In this document: piece by piece, positions 34,705-44,086 of the stretch
How positions within the stretch are numbered: position 1 is the first letter of the stretch
Layout of the letters: each line of letters opens with the position of its first letter
NCBI GenBank assembly: GCA_934120395.1
Contig: CAKOTZ010000002.1
Span: forward strand, 62,001-126,000
Length of the DNA stretch: 64,000 bases
Reading direction: 5' to 3'
Source of the DNA: an uncultured Clostridia bacterium
GTDB taxonomy: Bacteria; Bacillota; Clostridia; TANB77; CAG-508
Made by a program: the position numbers and the translations under genes
Notes under the pieces: model-generated
What the model saw: only the letters and a program-made list of their open reading frames with translations
The model's database searches: none
What the model was told of the DNA's origin: nothing

Positions 34705-37700
34705 TTATTGTGCTGCTTCAACTAAAGTTACATCACCAGACATAACAACAGTTGCAGTTTTTTCACTATCTACAGAGTATGTTACAGAACCTTGAACGTT
34801 TGTTAAAGTAACTTTATTTGTTGCATCAAGTTTTAAATCTTGGCTATTGTCAACAACTAAGTTTGTTTCAGCAATTTCATCGTCTTCATTTGTCTTGAAT
34901 TCTATTGTAGCAATACCACTAACTTTAACATTTTTGCTTGCTGTATAGTTAACTGTAACAACACCAGATGTAGGTTTGATTGTTAATGTCATATCATCAT
35001 ATTTGATTGTTTTTTCTTTATTTGTCTTTATAATTCCTGTTGGATCAACTTTAATTGTTGAATATGCAACATCTGAAATATTAACATTACCCTTTACAAC
35101 ATCTAATTCAGCTAATGGGTTTGTAGCTAATATTGTAATTACTTTGTCTGCATCATTTTCAGTTAATGAAACTTTTCCAGATTGAATACCTGTAAAGTTA
35201 ATTGTTGCATCATCATCAGCAACTATAGCAACATCTTTTTCACTTCCAGCTATTTCTAAGCCAGTAGCTGTAGCTGTTATTTTTGTATCACCTGCTAATG
35301 TAACTTTAATTCCATTGATTGTAACTGTTCCTGTAACTGCTGATACAACTGTTCCAGCTTTTACATTAACTTCATCACTAGCTTTAACAGTTACTTTTTC
35401 AGTTACTGTAGCATAAGATAAGTCAGCTTTTGTAGTTGTAGCCAATGAAACAGATTTTATTGTTCCAGATATTGTAACAGCTGAAGAAGAGTCAAGAACT
35501 AAATCAACATCCTTTAATGTTGTTCCGTAGCTTGAGTTTCCACCTGTTGTTTTTTCTACTGTAATTTGACCTTTAGCATCTTCTTTAATTGTATCTCCAA
35601 CGCTTAATACTTTTAATACATTTAATATAGCTGAATAGTTAGCTGTGTCGTCATTTGATGTATAAACTTGGTTTCCTGAAGTTGTACCAACAACTAATTT
35701 ATCACCATTGTAACTAATATCACCATCAGAAAGTGTTGTTAAGCCATCCCATGTTGCAACAACTTTTTTAGCTGTTGTCATGTCTAAAGGAGCTTTTACA
35801 GTTGTAATTTCTTTAGCATCTGTTCTAGCAATTTCAGTTGCACCGAATTTTACTAATACATACATGCTATATGTTGTTTCCTTATCTAAATCAATATCTG
35901 TTGTATTTAAAGATTCAACTTTTGAAATTGAGCCTGTATATTTTGTATAGTTAATATCACCTGATAATGGTTTCTTTCCGTAGTATAATTCATAAGATAT
36001 ACTTGCTTTGTCAGCTGTTAATATTCCAGATACATTAGAAAAACTTACTGTTACTGTATCGTTATCTTTTAAGCTCAATGTTAAATCTGATGGAGCTTTA
36101 ACATTATATGTATCTACAGCTGTTGATTCTTCTGAATCAACTTTTGTTGAATCTGTAGAAGCTAAAGAATTAACTGTTACGGCATATTTCCCTTCACCTA
36201 AATCTTTCATAGCTTCTGTTAAGTCACATTCACTCTTTGTAGAAGGAACTGCAACTGTCTTTATAGCTTTGTCAGCTTTTACACCATTTTCATCATATTT
36301 ATAAACATTAACATTGTAGAATGTAGCTTCTGAATCTAATCCCCATGTTAATATTTGATGATTTGTATCTGCATTAATGCTTAATGTAGCTGTTGGTGTT
36401 GTTAAAGCAGATGTTGTATATGTTGTAGATTTAGCTTCAGCTGAATTTGCAACATCACTATTTGCACCAATTGCAATAACGCCAACCTTGTATTTTGTAA
36501 CTGTTTTGTTTTCTTGAGCATATTCTTTAATTTCTTTTAACATATTAATTTTAGTTTCAGTTGTTTCTTTTACAGCTACTGCATCATCAGCATCTGTATA
36601 AAGAATAACTTTGTATCCCTTTATTTTAGCTAAATCTGTATTTTTTGTATCTTCCCAAGTAAATTCACCAGCAACAGTTGTACTAGCAGCTACGCTTGTT
36701 ACCGCTTCAAGTTTGCTTGCAGTTGCTTTTGCAATGCTTGCACTTGCCATTTCTGATTTAACACCGTTAGCATTTACAGCTACAACATAAATTGTATATT
36801 CAACATCTTCTGTTAATTTAACTTCAGCTAAATCAGAAGCTATTGTTTTGTTAGCAGCAACAACTTCAGAAGCTGTTGGAGCAGATTCACTTGCCTTTTT
36901 AACCATGAAATACTCGTTTGCTACTGTAGCACCATTTTTCATAGTAACTGTAGCTGTAACAGTTTGGTTTGTACGTGTTGTTGTTATATCAGCAATTGCT
37001 AAAGCTTCTGTATCTTTTTTAACTGTTAATGAATTTTTTTCAACCATATTTCCATTTTCGTCTGTTATTTTGATAGAAACATTAATTGTACCATCTTTTA
37101 AGTTAGCAACACCACTAAAGTTGTTTACAGAAACAGCTACTGCATTTGCAGGTAATGTAGCTGTACCAGTTACTTCTTTACCAGCACTATCTTTTAATGT
37201 TACAACAACTGTTGTAGCTACTGCATTTTCTTTAACTGTTGCTACTCTATAAGATAAAGAGTTTTGGTTGTTAGAATTAATAACTGCAAAATCTCCTTCA
37301 ATTTTTGTGTTGTCAGTATTTGTATCAATTGCTGCTAAAGCAACATATTTAAATGTATCGCTAGATACTACATTTCCGTCTTTATCTTTAATTGTTAATG
37401 TGTATGTTTGGTCATCAGCAGAAACTAAAGCTGTACCAGTTGTTAATGTAGCTTCTTTCTTATCAGCATCATATTCAACTTTGCTAATAGCTACATCTGT
37501 TTCAGCTTTGTTATCACGAATACTATAAGTATATTTGCTTGCATCTAAATCAAATTTCAATGTAATTGAATTAGCAGATGTAATTTCTTTGTTTGTTACT
37601 TTAGAAACTTCTGCTTTTGGAGCTGTAGCAAGATTTGCATAATCTGCTTTACCTTTAACTACATTTAAAACTCCGACTGCTTCTAATATGTTTAATGAAC

Positions 37701-38127
37701 CATTGTTGTTTAAGTCAGCTGCTGCAAATTGAGCATCTGTTAATGTTGTTTTTCCTTTTACATGGTTTAATACTGTAACGGCATCCATTATATTGATTTT
37801 TCCGTCGCTATTTACATCTCCATATATTACTATTGTTCTTGCTTCTCCGTTTACGTTTACAACGTCACCTGTTTTTAATACAGCGTCGTCATCTACTGTA
37901 ATTGTTTTTCCAGGATATGCAACTTTCATGTCTTTTCCTGTTACTCTATCTGTTTCAGATTGTAATATGAAAGGAACTGCTACTTTTCCTGTGATTAATT
38001 TTGAGTATTCTCCTAATGCTTTTGTTGCTGGGTCAGATGTTTCTGCAGCAAATACTCCAGAACCTGCAACGCTTGTTGCCAACATTCCAGCTAATGTTAT
38101 TGATGATATTATTTTTTTCTTATCCAA
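34705..38127 (-). CDS. Large secreted dockerin surface protein B
   Basis: 1140 residues from TTG 38125-38127, with the same leader, ribosome site and signal peptide as protein A because the first 66 codons lie in the perfect repeat. The dockerin is similar (DVNSDGKINIMDAVTVLNHVKGK; AADLNNNGSLNILEAVGVLNVVKGK). Downstream the domain order matches protein A (Ig/FN3-like repeats and then Thr/Val-rich beta repeats), but the sequence has diverged strongly, and the C termini differ. It lies directly downstream of the sortase-cohesin genes on the same strand, so it may be read from their promoter. Its bodies and those of A behave as alternative versions of one surface protein. Confidence 0.85.
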   Translation of the reverse strand: MDKKKIISSITLAGMLATSVAGSGVFAAETSDPATKALGEYSKLITGKVAVPFILQSETDRVTGKDMKVAYPGKTITVDDDAVLKTGDVVNVNGEARTIVIYGDVNSDGKINIMDAVTVLNHVKGKTTLTDAQFAAADLNNNGSLNILEAVGVLNVVKGKADYANLATAPKAEVSKVTNKEITSANSITLKFDLDASKYTYSIRDNKAETDVAISKVEYDADKKEATLTTGTALVSADDQTYTLTIKDKDGNVVSSDTFKYVALAAIDTNTDNTKIEGDFAVINSNNQNSLSYRVATVKENAVATTVVVTLKDSAGKEVTGTATLPANAVAVSVNNFSGVANLKDGTINVSIKITDENGNMVEKNSLTVKKDTEALAIADITTTRTNQTVTATVTMKNGATVANEYFMVKKASESAPTASEVVAANKTIASDLAEVKLTEDVEYTIYVVAVNANGVKSEMASASIAKATASKLEAVTSVAASTTVAGEFTWEDTKNTDLAKIKGYKVILYTDADDAVAVKETTETKINMLKEIKEYAQENKTVTKYKVGVIAIGANSDVANSAEAKSTTYTTSALTTPTATLSINADTNHQILTWGLDSEATFYNVNVYKYDENGVKADKAIKTVAVPSTKSECDLTEAMKDLGEGKYAVTVNSLASTDSTKVDSEESTAVDTYNVKAPSDLTLSLKDNDTVTVSFSNVSGILTADKASISYELYYGKKPLSGDINYTKYTGSISKVESLNTTDIDLDKETTYSMYVLVKFGATEIARTDAKEITTVKAPLDMTTAKKVVATWDGLTTLSDGDISYNGDKLVVGTTSGNQVYTSNDDTANYSAILNVLKVLSVGDTIKEDAKGQITVEKTTGGNSSYGTTLKDVDLVLDSSSAVTISGTIKSVSLATTTKADLSYATVTEKVTVKASDEVNVKAGTVVSAVTGTVTINGIKVTLAGDTKITATATGLEIAGSEKDVAIVADDDATINFTGIQSGKVSLTENDADKVITILATNPLAELDVVKGNVNISDVAYSTIKVDPTGIIKTNKEKTIKYDDMTLTIKPTSGVVTVNYTASKNVKVSGIATIEFKTNEDDEIAETNLVVDNSQDLKLDATNKVTLTNVQGSVTYSVDSEKTATVVMSGDVTLVEAAQ

Positions 38128-38207
38128 AATAATTTCCTCCCTTTGTTTTATTATAGCAAGACGAAGAGAAGCTTCCTTCTCTTGGTCTTGCACAAAAATC
38201 TTGTTTT
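37930..38207 (-). repeat. Right arm of the perfect 278-bp inverted repeat
   Basis: Exact reverse complement of 30992-31269. Identity stops abruptly at both edges: outside at AAAACAAG and inside after GGAAAAGAC. Further in, the dockerin-coding parts of the two genes (about 31370-31600 and 37600-37830) remain similar but not identical. Confidence 0.95.
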
Positions 38208-38240
38208 GTGACTTTTATTTTACCCTTATAAGGTTAAGTT

Positions 38241-38912
38241 TTATTTTCTTTTAGCAACTGTAACGATACCACCAGCTACAACTACTGCAGCAGCTAAGTA
38301 TACAATGTACATTGCATCAAAACCTGTTTTAGCATCTTTTAATGTTGTGATTGTTTTGTCTCCATCTTTTTTGCTGTTGTCTGCTTTGTTATCTGTTGTT
38401 GTTGCTGTTGTGTTATCTTTCTTTGTGTTATCTGCTTTGTTGTTATCTGCATTTCCAGCATTGTTGTTATTGTTGTCGTCTGGTGTTACAGGTGTATCAG
38501 CAACAACTTTAACTGTAGCTCCTGTAGCTGTTACGTCTGTCATTTCTTTACCGTTTGTATCAGCTAATATAGCTCCATTAACTTCAATTTTAGCATCTCC
38601 TTCAGCTTTTGCTACAAATGTTAATGTATGTGTTTTTACTTCTTTGTAGTCTGTATCCATGAATGCAACTTTAATTTTGTTACCATTAACTGTATCTTCA
38701 CCTTTATATGTTAATTTATCAGCATCAAATGTTACTGTGTATTCACCAGCTGATGTTCCTGCTGGGTGGTTAACTGTTACTGTAACAGTTTCTCCTACTT
38801 TTACATCTCCACTAACTGTTGTTGTAACAGCGTTTGCAGCAAATACTGCACTTGATAAAGTCATCATAATAGCTACTGCCATTATCATAATTCCAATTAT
38901 TGTTTTTTTCAT
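38241..38912 (-). CDS. Cohesin-like surface protein with C-terminal membrane/sorting tail
   Basis: 223 residues. A signal peptide (MKKTIIGIMIMAVAIMMTLSSAVFA) is followed by one beta-sandwich domain at about residues 28-138. Its pattern, SGDVKVGETVTVTVN, GEYTVTFDADKLTYKG and HTLTFVAKAEGDAKIEV, fits cohesin-type modules. A hydrophilic Asn/Lys/Asp/Thr linker (about 140-185) spans the wall. The C terminus is a sorting-signal-like tail: LKDAKTG, a hydrophobic helix and KRK. The motif AKTG replaces LPxTG. The gene lies 12 bases downstream of a sortase gene, which probably anchors it. It is the likely receptor for the dockerin proteins encoded on both sides. Confidence 0.75.
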   Translation of the reverse strand: MKKTIIGIMIMAVAIMMTLSSAVFAANAVTTTVSGDVKVGETVTVTVNHPAGTSAGEYTVTFDADKLTYKGEDTVNGNKIKVAFMDTDYKEVKTHTLTFVAKAEGDAKIEVNGAILADTNGKEMTDVTATGATVKVVADTPVTPDDNNNNNAGNADNNKADNTKKDNTTATTTDNKADNSKKDGDKTITTLKDAKTGFDAMYIVYLAAAVVVAGGIVTVAKRK

Positions 38913-38924
38913 TTTAAATTCCTC

Positions 38925-39575
38925 CTAAATTTTTTCCTCTGCTTTTAAAATTAGTCTGGTTACCGCTCCTGGGTCGCAGGTAATTAAGGTTACTTCTCTT
39001 TTACCATTTGTTTCTTGACTTAGGCAATCTTCATTTTCTGGGTTTATAGAAAACATATCGTAAATTACATACGTTACTTTTCTACCATCTTTACCTATCA
39101 AATAAAATTCATCGCCCTTTTTCAACTCTTTTAACCTTTTAAAAATCCCTTTATAATTATGCCCTGTAATGCAAAAATTACCAACTTCATTTATATCAGG
39201 TCCTCTAAATTTAGTTACTGCTAAATCTAATGAGTTGTTTGTTGTTCTGTCAAGAATGTACTTTGAAACGCCAACTTTTTCTACTACAATTTGGCCAACT
39301 ACTGTATAGCCACCCATTCTGTTTGGCATATTCTCTACAGATACAACTTCATCAACCTTTTGTGGTTCTTCAATTATGTTTGTAGAGATTTCATTTTGTA
39401 CTACCTGATTTGTTTCCTCTTGGGACGGTGTAACCGTTTTATCTTGTTTGTGCATTTTTACACCCAAGATAATAAGCAATACTAAAATAATAATTATAAA
39501 AATTATTCTTAATGTTTTTTTGCCCCTGTTGCTTTTCTTTGCGCGTTTACCTTTGCTGATTGATATTCTATTCAC
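38925..39575 (-). CDS. Sortase (class D-like)
   Basis: 216 residues from GTG 39573-39575, with GGAG nine bases upstream. A basic N terminus and a single membrane anchor (about residues 24-42) precede a linker and the sortase barrel. Catalytic residues are all visible: His in NFCITGHNYKG near 139, Cys in VTLITCDPG near 200, Arg in AVTRLILKAE near 208. Sortases cleave a sorting motif and join the protein to peptidoglycan. The adjacent cohesin gene is the obvious substrate. The exact class was judged from length and motif spacing only. Confidence 0.9.
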   Translation of the reverse strand: MNRISISKGKRAKKSNRGKKTLRIIFIIIILVLLIILGVKMHKQDKTVTPSQEETNQVVQNEISTNIIEEPQKVDEVVSVENMPNRMGGYTVVGQIVVEKVGVSKYILDRTTNNSLDLAVTKFRGPDINEVGNFCITGHNYKGIFKRLKELKKGDEFYLIGKDGRKVTYVIYDMFSINPENEDCLSQETNGKREVTLITCDPGAVTRLILKAEEKI

Positions 39576-40059
39576 TTAAATTTACTCCATTCACCTCCCC
39601 TTGATATTCTTCTTCGGGTATTAAGAAGTTTATATTACCTTTTTATATAAAAATTACCTAAACCTTCTAAACTAAGTTTCCCTAGTAGAACGTTTTGATA
39701 AGTTTTACCATTATTAATTACAAGATGGTTGTAATTCTACTTGTATTTTTATAACATTTTTCCAATTTTGTCAATTTTTTTCTTTGCATTTTTAATGTTA
39801 TTTTTCAAGAACGTACCTATTTTGCCATCTTTTTCATTTTTATGTGACAATTATACTACTACGTTTTTAAAAAATCAACATATTTTTTAAAAAAGTTTTA
39901 TTCTTATTTCCGTAGCATTTGCGTTCAGATTATATGTAAACGTTTTTTGTAATTTTTTCCAAGTTTTATTTATTGTATTTGTTACTATTTTCGCGTTTAA
40001 TTATATCATTAACCAATTAGTCACGCATTTACATTATGTAATCTTTATTTTTCTTATAT
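39576..40059. other. AT-rich intergenic region, no gene recognised
   Basis: 484 bases upstream of the sortase and downstream of the amidase gene. A small hairpin (ATTACAA/TTGTAAT, near 39715-39735) is visible. No ORF with a ribosome site, tRNA or riboswitch was recognised. It probably carries the sortase-cohesin promoter and a long leader. Confidence 0.5.
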
Positions 40060-41289
40060 TTATGCAATTTCTTTATATTCTTTTTTGCCTTTTACTACAT
40101 TTAGAACATTTACGGCATCCATTATATTTAATGTATCGCTATTACGTGTTTGTGCAGATATGTAACTTGCACCGCTTAATTCTATTTTACCTTTTACATG
40201 GTTTAATATTGAAACCGCATCCATTATATTAATTTTTCCATCGCAATTTGTATCGCCATATATTACTATCGTATAGTTCTTTCCATCTTTTTCTATGATA
40301 TTACCATTTTTAAATTCAGTTTTTTCTTCTATTGTCTTTCCATTTAATTTAATTTCTGAATCTTTGTATGCTGTAATCATATCTTTTCCAGTTATTCTGT
40401 CATTTTCGCTTCCTAACATAAATAATATAACTGGTGTATCTAGAATATTACTAAATTTAGTTTCATATATTCCAATAGGTGTTGTAGTAGGGTCTTCTGG
40501 CTCTGGTTTAGGTTCCTCTTGTCCTTTTAATTTTAATCCATAATAATCTACAATTGCTTGTGCATCTGCTTGAGCTAACCTTTTCAAGTCGTCATCTGAA
40601 TCTAGGTACTCATAATCTCCTTTAATGAAGCAATGTTCAACCAATATTGTTGGTATTCCGCTTCCATCACGAATATCATTGTATGTACCCTCAACTACAT
40701 TTCCATAGTCCATTTTACAGCCTCTCATTGCATAACGTATAATTCCATACCAATCTGCTGCAGCTCCTTCGTAGTAGTAATCTCCATTTTCTTCTTTAAT
40801 TTGTGGAGATATTTTAACTCCTCTATTATAAATTCCTAGGTTTGCAATATTGTTTACTATTTTAGCAGCTAAAGTATATGTTTGTTCTTGATATTTTTGC
40901 AATGATGTGTTTGATGTTACAAAGGCCTCCACTCCATTTGAATCTGCTTTTGAGTCGTTATTGTGTAAGCTTACAAATAAGTCTGCTTTATTATTTCTTG
41001 CAATAATTCCTCTTTCAAATACAGTTAAATAAGTATCATCGCTACGTGTCATTACTACATTTACATCTTTATACTCATTTAAGTAATCTCTTAGGTATAA
41101 CCCAATTTTTAAGTTTACATCTTTTTCATATAGATTGTCATAACCAATAGCCCCTGTTTCTCTTTGGTTATTTGCTGGATTAATTCCTCCATGTCCTGGA
41201 TCTAATACAATTGTCATAGCTTGTACTTGCGTTGCTCCTACTACTAAAGCAATGCTAAGCAATAGACTTAAAATTATTTTCTTTTTCAA
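40060..41289 (-). CDS. Dockerin-bearing N-acetylmuramoyl-L-alanine amidase
   Basis: 409 residues from TTG 41287-41289, with AAAGGAGATG upstream. The frame's earlier ATG would place charged residues before the signal peptide (MKKKIILSLLLSIALVVGATQVQA). The Amidase_3 domain has the zinc ligands in LDPGHGGIN, the Glu of NLYEKDVNLKI, and LFVSLHNND, and the catalytic Glu in PTILVEHCF. After a Pro/Glu linker (KGQEEPKPEPEDPTTT) comes a module and dockerin shared with the coat proteins: ENDRITGKDM, then DTNCDGKINIMDAVSILNHVKGK and NSDTLNIMDAVNVLNVVKGK. It would cut peptidoglycan while docked at the wall. Confidence 0.92.
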   Translation of the reverse strand: MKKKIILSLLLSIALVVGATQVQAMTIVLDPGHGGINPANNQRETGAIGYDNLYEKDVNLKIGLYLRDYLNEYKDVNVVMTRSDDTYLTVFERGIIARNNKADLFVSLHNNDSKADSNGVEAFVTSNTSLQKYQEQTYTLAAKIVNNIANLGIYNRGVKISPQIKEENGDYYYEGAAADWYGIIRYAMRGCKMDYGNVVEGTYNDIRDGSGIPTILVEHCFIKGDYEYLDSDDDLKRLAQADAQAIVDYYGLKLKGQEEPKPEPEDPTTTPIGIYETKFSNILDTPVILFMLGSENDRITGKDMITAYKDSEIKLNGKTIEEKTEFKNGNIIEKDGKNYTIVIYGDTNCDGKINIMDAVSILNHVKGKIELSGASYISAQTRNSDTLNIMDAVNVLNVVKGKKEYKEIA

Positions 41290-41372
41290 AATCCCATCTC
41301 CTTTCAATTCTTTCAAATTATATCATCTTTTTAGCTTTTTGTGAATAATTTATATGGGTATTTTATAATATT

Positions 41373-43388
41373 TTATTCATTAGGTAAAGTCATAATGTCT
41401 AAAGCATCTGGAACATCATTTATTTTATTTTGTGCTTGCTTAAATTTTTTATTGTATGTTGTTAATATTTTCCCTAAATCTAACGAGAACTCTTTCAACA
41501 TTACCATCTTTATTCCTATATCTTTTCCATCAATATAGTGGTCTATAATTTGTTTTAATTTATACAGATTTTCCATTTCAGGTTCAATATCTTTTGCGTG
41601 CATTTCATATCTTCTCGAAATAATTTCTCTAATAGAAACAATATCTTCGTTATTTGCACATGAAATACGTTGAAACATTTGATATGGGTCGTAATATTTG
41701 AAAATCGGAATTTCCATACATTCTTCTTCGAATTTCGAGAAAAATACTTCCATTTTCATTGGTATACATTTGAATATTTCTTCTGCTTTTTCTGTGTACA
41801 TTTTGTCTTTTAAACTTTCGTTTACTTCATAAAAATGTCTCAAAACATCATTCATATCTGCTGTTATTTCGCCTATTCCTATTTGGCTTAATTGTTCATC
41901 TACATTAGCACAATATTTAGATGTTAGTGCTGCAATATTCATTCCATTTAAAAATATATTCTTTATTGTTTTTTGGTCATAATTAATTAAACCTCTTTTT
42001 ACAAAGTATGTGAAATATACATAAAGCTTAACAATTTCAATAACTTCTATTCTACCATTTTTTACATCATCTATTACTTCTGCAATTACATTTGCAAACT
42101 GATCATCTGATATTTTCCAATATTCTTCAGTTAATAACCTCTTGTATCCTGGTAATTTTTCTGTATCTATTGTATTTATAATTACTTCCATATTCTTTTT
42201 GAATACTTTCATATCAAATATTCTAGTTCTAATATATATTTCAATAAATTTAAAGAAACGATATTCTGTTTTGAAATTATAGTAATAGTTATTATCGAAT
42301 TCTTTAATGTAAAATTGACGATTGTCCATTAATACTCTTGAAGATACCAATATTGCCTTGTATTCCTCATTACTCTCAATATTAACAAATTTGTTTTTTG
42401 TTATTTTACCTGCTTTTATTTCAAATGAAATAGCTATTGTAAAGATTAACATTGTTTTTAACACTTTGTCGTTTGTATTAGGATAATTTTTGCTTACCAT
42501 TTCAAATATTTTTTGAAAGTCATTTAACGCATGCTTTAAAATTCTTAGGTTTCTTGTACCACTCTTATTGAATGTTCCAATAATTAGTTGAGCATTTTCC
42601 CTTAAAAAATGAATTAGTTCTATATTGCTTTCGTATCTCATTAACAAGCCATTAATGATATAGGTAAATTCTGGTGCATATTCAAATGTTTCGCCTATTA
42701 ACTTTTCTTTTATTCTTTCATAGTCATTTGCCTTATCAAAAACATATTCTATTTTATCTCTTATTTTTTCTACCATAGGCTTGTCTGTTTTTGATAGATC
42801 GCCTTCTTTGTCTAGTAAGTATGTTGCAATAAATGTTTTCATTTCCAAATTAGAACTTTTTAATTTTGTTGAAAGCTCTTTTTCGTTACATATAATAATT
42901 GTTTTTATATGGTCATGCTCTACAAAATTGTTTATATATCCTAAGATATCTATAACATCTACATTTGCCCTTTCAAGGTCATCAAAACATAGCACTTTAT
43001 CATCTGTAGAAAAGAATTTGCCATAGTCAATTCTATCTCCATTTTGTGTTACTCCAAAAAAGTTTGCCATGTCTAAACCTGTTTTAGCATATTCTGGTAT
43101 GGTTGTTTGATGATTCATGTCCATATATCGTTTTAGATTTTTATCCATTAACTGGGTAGTTTCAATAAATATTTTTTTGCTAATATCCTCTAAATTTGAT
43201 ATTCCATATAGAGACATATAAATCGTAGTGTATTTTCGTCCATTTAATTGTAAAGACTCTATTTTATTTCGAATTTTATTATTCCAAAAATATGTTTTAC
43301 CGCTTCCCCACTCACCATTAATCATAATTGCATAGTCAGTGTAGTCAGCTCTTACATAATCTAAAATACTTTCAACTAAATCTTCCAT
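41373..43388 (-). CDS. KAP-type P-loop ATPase
   Basis: 671 residues. Walker A is GEWGSGKT at residues 25-32 and Walker B is KVLCFDDLER near 131, the KAP NTPase pattern (also seen in some anti-phage STAND-like ATPases). An alpha-helical C-terminal half of about 400 residues follows. No membrane segments typical of classic KAP proteins are evident. I do not recognise a specific family. The neighbours (amidase, comF) do not explain it, and it appears to be a single-gene unit with its own GGGAGG site. A defence role is possible but unproven. Confidence 0.7.
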   Translation of the reverse strand: MEDLVESILDYVRADYTDYAIMINGEWGSGKTYFWNNKIRNKIESLQLNGRKYTTIYMSLYGISNLEDISKKIFIETTQLMDKNLKRYMDMNHQTTIPEYAKTGLDMANFFGVTQNGDRIDYGKFFSTDDKVLCFDDLERANVDVIDILGYINNFVEHDHIKTIIICNEKELSTKLKSSNLEMKTFIATYLLDKEGDLSKTDKPMVEKIRDKIEYVFDKANDYERIKEKLIGETFEYAPEFTYIINGLLMRYESNIELIHFLRENAQLIIGTFNKSGTRNLRILKHALNDFQKIFEMVSKNYPNTNDKVLKTMLIFTIAISFEIKAGKITKNKFVNIESNEEYKAILVSSRVLMDNRQFYIKEFDNNYYYNFKTEYRFFKFIEIYIRTRIFDMKVFKKNMEVIINTIDTEKLPGYKRLLTEEYWKISDDQFANVIAEVIDDVKNGRIEVIEIVKLYVYFTYFVKRGLINYDQKTIKNIFLNGMNIAALTSKYCANVDEQLSQIGIGEITADMNDVLRHFYEVNESLKDKMYTEKAEEIFKCIPMKMEVFFSKFEEECMEIPIFKYYDPYQMFQRISCANNEDIVSIREIISRRYEMHAKDIEPEMENLYKLKQIIDHYIDGKDIGIKMVMLKEFSLDLGKILTTYNKKFKQAQNKINDVPDALDIMTLPNE

Positions 43389-43404
43389 TTATTTTCCTCC
43401 CTGT

Positions 43405-44043
43405 TTAATCTTTTGCAATAGTTAACACTCCTATTTCCTGTGGCATTGCCCCTTGTAAGACTTTGCTTGCTTCATTTACAGTACTTCCTGTGGTATATAT
43501 ATCATCTAAAAGTAAAATCTTTTTGTCATTTATTTTTTCTTTGTTTTGCAATTGATATACTCCTTTTGCATTTATTTTTCTATTTTCTTTATTTAACGTA
43601 CTTTGTGCTTTTGTATTTTTTAGTTTTAGCAAAACATCTATTTCTAATTGCATGTCTAGTTTTTTACTCAAGACCCTAGCTATTAGTTCAGTTTGATTAT
43701 AACCTCTTTGCCTTTTTCGTTTTTTATGAACTGGCACAGGAATTATTATATCATATTTTGTTATGAAGCTACATATTTTGTTGTTTTTTAATATTGCCTC
43801 TGCAAATGTTTTGTAAAGATATCCATCTTCAAAAAATTTATATTGTATTAGCCTTTCTCTTATTACTCCATCGTATTTAAATAGATATGCATATTCGTTA
43901 TAAGGTTTATTCGTGTATATTTGTATTTTTGTTTCACTAATATTTTTAAGCTTTAGTAAACATTTAGGACAAATATGCGTCTTACTTACTTTTTGGCAAA
44001 TTCCACATATATTGGGGAATAGTAATTTTTTTATTCTGTTCAA
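43405..44043 (-). CDS. comF: ComF-family phosphoribosyltransferase-like protein
   Basis: 212 residues from TTG 44041-44043, with GGAG seven bases upstream. The N-terminal zinc ribbon (CGICQKVSKTHICPKC) and the PRPP loop KILLLDDIYTTGSTVNEA near residue 176 define ComF. The middle has PVPVHKKRKRQRGYNQTELIA, the conserved family block. ComF helps natural transformation, probably with PriA/ComFA. It is next to recD2, and dprA also lies in this window, so part of a DNA-uptake system is retained. Confidence 0.93.
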   Translation of the reverse strand: MNRIKKLLFPNICGICQKVSKTHICPKCLLKLKNISETKIQIYTNKPYNEYAYLFKYDGVIRERLIQYKFFEDGYLYKTFAEAILKNNKICSFITKYDIIIPVPVHKKRKRQRGYNQTELIARVLSKKLDMQLEIDVLLKLKNTKAQSTLNKENRKINAKGVYQLQNKEKINDKKILLLDDIYTTGSTVNEASKVLQGAMPQEIGVLTIAKD

Positions 44044-44086
44044 TATGAAACTCCTTTTCCTTTTGCCCCCATTTTTACTAACACTG

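Noticed and set aside
39573..39592. ATG-GAG-TAA mini-ORF before the sortase start
   Set aside because: The spacing from the strong GGAGGTG to this ATG is too short for initiation; it is probably chance.
39576..40059. A cyclic-di-GMP or other riboswitch upstream of the sortase
   Set aside because: Hairpins are present but no recognised conserved core was found.
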